Source of the DNA: Bacteriovoracaceae bacterium UBA4097
GTDB lineage: Bacteria; Bdellovibrionota; Bacteriovoracia; Bacteriovoracales; Bacteriovoracaceae
Direction: 5' to 3'
Assembly: GCA_002381765.1 (NCBI GenBank)
Contig: DFXX01000025.1
Coordinates: forward strand, 5,997-22,673
Length of the DNA: 16,677 bases
Positions within the stretch are counted from its first letter, which is position 1; each line of letters starts with the position of its first letter. The notes under the pieces were generated by a model that ran no database searches, was not told the origin of the DNA, and saw only the letters and a list, made by a program, of their open reading frames with translations. This document shows positions 13,678 through 16,677 of this stretch, in pieces. Made by a program: the position numbers and the translations under genes.

Positions 13678-14847
13678 ATGAAAATGCTTCTTGTACTTGC
13701 AAGCGTATGTCTTGCTAATTCGGCCCTCGCCGAGAAATGGGATCGTCATAATAATCCTGGCAACTTCAATTTAATCGCTAAGAATAAGATGGATTATCGT
13801 CTTACTAATCTTCCTCTTGATGGCAAACTTCAGAATGAAACCATTGGTTGGTCTGAGGCTTTCTGGCCAAGTAATAAAGGTGGAATTGCTTACCGGTGGA
13901 ACCATCCTGATCCGCAACCCTTTAAGTATCGTTTGCACACTAAGGAAGAAATTCTCTCCATGAGCGAGAAGGAATTAGATCAACTCTCTCCCGCTGAACT
14001 CTATGATATCTCCCAGAGTGATTACAGTTTCTCCCTTACTAAAAAGGTTTTAAATAAAACCAGCCCCAAGGATCTTTGGTGGGAAGGCATCTGTGATGGA
14101 TGGGCGCAAGCGGCTTCCAATTACCCAGAGCCGCGAAAGACCGTTGTTACTAATAAAGAGGGAGTAAAGGTTCCTTTTGGTTCTTCTGATGTAAAAGCAT
14201 TGCTAGCTATGCATGATGCTCATAACTCAAAAGGCCAATATGTTCGAGTTGGTAGAAGATGTGGTGTTAAAGGGAAAGTAAAGGGTGAATGGCTATCTCC
14301 TGATGGAGTCGTTCCGGAAGTTTCAGAAAAAGATGCTAATCGACCTGAGTGCCGTGATGTAAACGCGGGATCTTTCCACGTGGTTCTTACCAATATGATT
14401 GGTATTAACTCCCAGGCCTTTGTGGCCGAAGTAGATCGCTATGCCGATGTATGGAATCAGCCGGTAACTTCTTATGAGTCACAAATGCATGAGGAAGTCG
14501 CTCTGAGTGATCTTGATATTAAAAACGGTGTCTCAAAGAAAGTTCGAGTTACTACTAAGATGACATATGCTGAAGAGCTCATTTACTGGTCACAAAGAGC
14601 TGTGGATAAAGGCTATACTAACTTTGTTTCAAAAGATCCTGTTACAGGGACTTCTTCTCAAGAGTATAGCCATAAGGACTATGAGTATGTTCTGGAACTT
14701 GATTCTTTCGGAAATATCATTGGTGGTGAATGGATCACTGAGAGTAGACCGGATATGATCTGGATGAAGGGACGGGATCCTCAATTTAGAAATGGTAAGT
14801 ATCCTCTGGCCGGTCTAAATTCGATTTACATTCCCATTCATAATTAA
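13678..14847 (+). CDS. Secreted transglutaminase-elicitor family protein
   Basis: A 389-residue protein with a clear Sec signal peptide (MKMLLVLASVCLANSALA, cleavage after residue 18), so it is exported. The mature part resembles the transglutaminase elicitor family (PF16683-like; Phytophthora GP42/Pep-13 group and bacterial homologues). Landmarks are WWEGICDGWAQAAS with candidate nucleophile C139, PFGSSDVKALLAMHDAHN, and NAGSFHVVLTN with candidate H234. The third catalytic residue may be D253 in EVDRYADVW, which I infer only from order. The expected activity is cross-linking or deamidating Gln in proteins outside the cell. AAGGAA (13667-13672) precedes ATG 13678 at a good distance. It has its own upstream gap (84 bases) and ends in a hairpin shared with the convergent kinase gene. 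Extra C199 and C223 might form a disulfide. Family assignment is by memory of motifs. Confidence 0.75.
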   Translation: MKMLLVLASVCLANSALAEKWDRHNNPGNFNLIAKNKMDYRLTNLPLDGKLQNETIGWSEAFWPSNKGGIAYRWNHPDPQPFKYRLHTKEEILSMSEKELDQLSPAELYDISQSDYSFSLTKKVLNKTSPKDLWWEGICDGWAQAASNYPEPRKTVVTNKEGVKVPFGSSDVKALLAMHDAHNSKGQYVRVGRRCGVKGKVKGEWLSPDGVVPEVSEKDANRPECRDVNAGSFHVVLTNMIGINSQAFVAEVDRYADVWNQPVTSYESQMHEEVALSDLDIKNGVSKKVRVTTKMTYAEELIYWSQRAVDKGYTNFVSKDPVTGTSSQEYSHKDYEYVLELDSFGNIIGGEWITESRPDMIWMKGRDPQFRNGKYPLAGLNSIYIPIHN

Positions 14848-14856
14848 TTGCATTTT

Positions 14857-14882
14857 GCTGTAGGGCCTTAGGGCCTTACAGC
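14857..14882. terminator. Candidate bidirectional hairpin between convergent genes
   Basis: An 11-base-pair stem (GCTGTAGGGCC, 14857-14867, with GGCCTTACAGC, 14872-14882; one G-T pair) encloses a four-base loop TTAG. It lies between the elicitor gene (+) and the kinase gene (-), and the kinase stop codon is inside the loop. Neither side has a run of T, so it may be a weak or protein-assisted terminator or an mRNA 3'-end stabiliser. Confidence 0.5.
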
Positions 14883-16190
14883 TCCTTCACTTTCTAATAT
14901 CACTCTGATTTTTGTCCCCGATCCTTCTATCGACTCAATTGCTACTTCTCCATCATACTTTTCTACAAAGGACTTCATAATCTGCATTCCAAGCCCCGTT
15001 CCCTTTTCTCCTTTGGTGCCGGGTCTACTGATACTTTTATTATAGTTAAAGAGATCATCTAAAAGATCTTTTGGAATGCCGACTCCTGAATCGATGATTT
15101 CAATCGCCACCCGATGGGGGCCCAAAGGTATTACCTGAATACTTATTTTTCCATCCTCATGAGAAAACTTGATGGCATTTGATAGGATGTTACTTAGCAC
15201 CTGATTTTTAAAACTTATTGGCTCAACCAGTACTTTGAGATCCTGATACTTTTCCGATTCGTATGAGAGGCCTATGTTTTTTGCCTTTAAGGGTTCATGA
15301 AAGATGGTCTGAATATATTGGATAGCTTCATTCAAAGGGTAGTCAATGAGTTCGAGTTGCCCACTTCTCTCCTTAGTTATGACATACATCTTTTTTACGT
15401 TTTGAGTGATTTCAATCATGGCATCGATGGCCTTCGCTGCAATATTAAGGCCTCGCTCAGTGGCAGGATCATTTTTTTGGCGATTTGCGATTGTGAGACC
15501 GATATCTATTCGTCCCAAAGGATTAGCGAGATCATGAAAGAGAACGCGAAAGAGCTCATCCACTCTTTTACTCTGCATACTAATAAGCTTCTCATTATTT
15601 TCTCTAAGGATAATATAAATCCCGATGAGGACTGAACTCAGCCCAATCCAGCCAAATTGAATGAGGGCGTTTCCAATCAGGTTTCCTTGCTCTGTGATGA
15701 GATAGGGAAAAGTGTAACCCATCAATTCTAAACCTAAGAAACCGGATGAGACGAGGAGAGTTACTACTCCCCAGGTAATTGCTCCTTTCGTTCCATTGAT
15801 GATACCCGCCAGCATGGGCAGGATGGCGAGCCACTTTAAACTGAAGCTATGAAATCCCCCTGAGTAATAGGAGAAGGTACTTTGATGAATCATGCCGGAG
15901 GCAAGTGTTACATTGCATACGAGATAGGCATTATTGGTAAATCTAAAAAGAAGCGGGGATAGTAAATGAGTTATGGCCATAGCGTACCCCACGCTACCTG
16001 GGATGGACGAAGAGATAGCGAAGTCCGCAAGGATAGCATATGACCACATGAGGACACCTGTGCTCAGTACGGTCACCAGCAGGGTATGAATCGGACGAGG
16101 ATCCAGATCCTCCTGTTTCAAGCGTTTCTCAGCGATGAATCTAAAGATGCGGAAATACCACCTGAATTTCTGTCTCTTATTATTTTTCAT
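14868..16190 (-). CDS. Membrane-bound sensor histidine kinase
   Basis: A 440-residue histidine kinase. About six hydrophobic segments occupy residues 34-54, 66-83, 88-102, 117-132, 136-154 and 171-194, forming an integral membrane sensor without a large periplasmic domain. The HisKA region carries the phospho-acceptor H219 in FHDLANPLGRI, an uncommon variant of the H-box. The ATPase domain has the N box around N334-N338 (NILSNAIKFSHEDG), G1 DSGVGIP (367-373) and G2 GTGLGM (397-402). The signal is unknown. No response regulator is adjacent, so it is an orphan; the receiver at 835 is a possible but unproven partner. ATG 16190 has no good Shine-Dalgarno, so the start is somewhat uncertain. The preceding minus-strand gene lies 64 bases upstream. 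Confidence 0.88.
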   Translation of the reverse strand: MKNNKRQKFRWYFRIFRFIAEKRLKQEDLDPRPIHTLLVTVLSTGVLMWSYAILADFAISSSIPGSVGYAMAITHLLSPLLFRFTNNAYLVCNVTLASGMIHQSTFSYYSGGFHSFSLKWLAILPMLAGIINGTKGAITWGVVTLLVSSGFLGLELMGYTFPYLITEQGNLIGNALIQFGWIGLSSVLIGIYIILRENNEKLISMQSKRVDELFRVLFHDLANPLGRIDIGLTIANRQKNDPATERGLNIAAKAIDAMIEITQNVKKMYVITKERSGQLELIDYPLNEAIQYIQTIFHEPLKAKNIGLSYESEKYQDLKVLVEPISFKNQVLSNILSNAIKFSHEDGKISIQVIPLGPHRVAIEIIDSGVGIPKDLLDDLFNYNKSISRPGTKGEKGTGLGMQIMKSFVEKYDGEVAIESIEGSGTKIRVILESEGAVRP

Positions 16191-16229
16191 GTAAAGGGGA
16201 GATTAATATAGGGGAAGGATTTTAAGAAG

Positions 16230-16258
16230 ATTATTTTAAATTTAACTTAGAAAGTCAG
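16230..16258 (-). promoter_or_regulatory. Possible promoter of the histidine kinase gene
   Basis: On the minus strand CTGACT (16253-16258, 4 of 6) and AATAAT (16230-16235, 5 of 6) are 17 bases apart. The transcript leader would be about 30-35 bases before ATG 16190. The -35 box overlaps the stop of the upstream gene. The region is AT-rich, so chance matches are likely. Confidence 0.3.
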
Positions 16259-16659
16259 AAGACTGCCTTGAGTTTCACTTCGGAGAGTACCGATTCTATT
16301 GCTTTCAGAAGCCCGTCCTGATTGATCATATCAGGGCCCATAGAATATTCTTTTTTTGGAAGGTCCCGAGTGACCTTTACCGACTCTTTGCAAACTTTTG
16401 TTGTCACTGAGGCCATATCTAGCTTTTTGACCTGAAAATCAAACATCAGTTTTAAGAGTTCATCTTCCATCCAAAGGACAAGGTTCAGCCCTTCTAAATT
16501 GGCCATATCTCTTGAGGTCGGTGGGGTGAGCTTGTACTCAACGCCCTTCTTGGATGATTTACAATCTTTTACCTTGAACCGATAAAAGGTATCTAATAGC
16601 CCGATGAGTTTTTCAAAAAGTGCACGGGGAATAACCTTTAATTGAAGATGGTTTTCCAT
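16255..16659 (-). CDS. Unknown cytoplasmic protein upstream of the histidine kinase
   Basis: I do not recognise this 134-residue protein. It has no signal peptide or membrane segment, with alternating hydrophobic and charged stretches that look like a small alpha/beta domain (LEGLNLVLWMEDELLKLMFDFQVKKLDM), and two cysteines, in KDCKSS and KVCKES. The ATG at 16659 is preceded on the minus strand by GGGAAAGG, a usable Shine-Dalgarno, which supports the start. It lies directly upstream of the kinase gene on the same strand (64-base gap) and could be part of its operon. Any role in signalling is only inference from position. It ends 18 bases from the window edge, so its upstream context is not visible. 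Confidence 0.65.
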   Translation of the reverse strand: MENHLQLKVIPRALFEKLIGLLDTFYRFKVKDCKSSKKGVEYKLTPPTSRDMANLEGLNLVLWMEDELLKLMFDFQVKKLDMASVTTKVCKESVKVTRDLPKKEYSMGPDMINQDGLLKAIESVLSEVKLKAVF

Positions 16660-16677
16660 ACAGCCTTTCCCATAGGT

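Noticed and set aside
1..16677. tRNA or rRNA genes, CRISPR arrays, insertion sequences, prophage genes or a defence island
   Set aside because: I saw no cloverleaf, no spaced direct repeats, no transposase or integrase motifs and no restriction, toxin or nuclease cluster. Single repair or nuclease-family genes here are housekeeping in style.

Overview
The window is a dense stretch of bacterial chromosome. By eye its GC content is in the low-to-mid 40s per cent. It holds 17 complete protein genes plus the tail of an eighteenth, on both strands, and no stretch over 150 bases lacks a gene. I see no rRNA, tRNA, CRISPR array, transposase or phage gene. The gene mix suggests a Gram-negative relative of Bdellovibrionota (Bacteriovorax/Peredibacter-like): a secreted glycerophosphodiesterase, a transglutaminase-elicitor protein, a short zinc-ribbon protein, YgiQ, Uup and an M32 carboxypeptidase. 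This placement is an inference from protein style, not from a marker gene.

Layout. 1-686 (+): the end of an unidentified gene, then a uracil-DNA-glycosylase-superfamily protein, joined by ATGA. 835-3366 (+): a probable operon of a lone receiver domain, a YffB/ArsC-like protein, an M32 carboxypeptidase and a zinc-ribbon protein. 3357-3758 (-): the ribosome-rescue hydrolase ArfB, whose end overlaps the zinc-ribbon gene. 3776-4626 (+): a GIY-YIG protein overlapping an acyltransferase. 4681-6516 (+): a YgiQ-type radical SAM protein sharing a CTAG stop with an Old Yellow Enzyme (6513-7580, -). 7657-10262 (+): ABC-F Uup, then a Bax-inhibitor-1 membrane protein. 10316-10891 (+): an unknown exported or anchored protein. 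10956-13593 (+): a second ABC-F (YkpA/YbiT type) with an unusual second ATPase site, then a secreted phosphodiesterase with a cysteine-rich tail. 13678-14847 (+): a secreted transglutaminase-elicitor protein. 14868-16659 (-): an unknown cytoplasmic protein followed by a membrane histidine kinase.

The genes are mainly housekeeping and stress functions (ribosome rescue, ABC-F translation factors, DNA repair, redox, phospholipid turnover), plus two secreted enzymes that would suit a predator or scavenger. They do not form one pathway.

The most striking signal is in the DNA between genes. At seven starts likely to head transcripts (835, 3758-, 3776, 4681, 7580-, 7657, 10316), a -10-like hexamer ends only 6-9 bases before the ATG, in five cases with a plausible -35 box 16-17 bases further upstream, and with little or no Shine-Dalgarno sequence. 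Several genes inside operons carry clear Shine-Dalgarno sequences instead. This predicts many leaderless or nearly leaderless mRNAs. No single new multi-gene system is evident.
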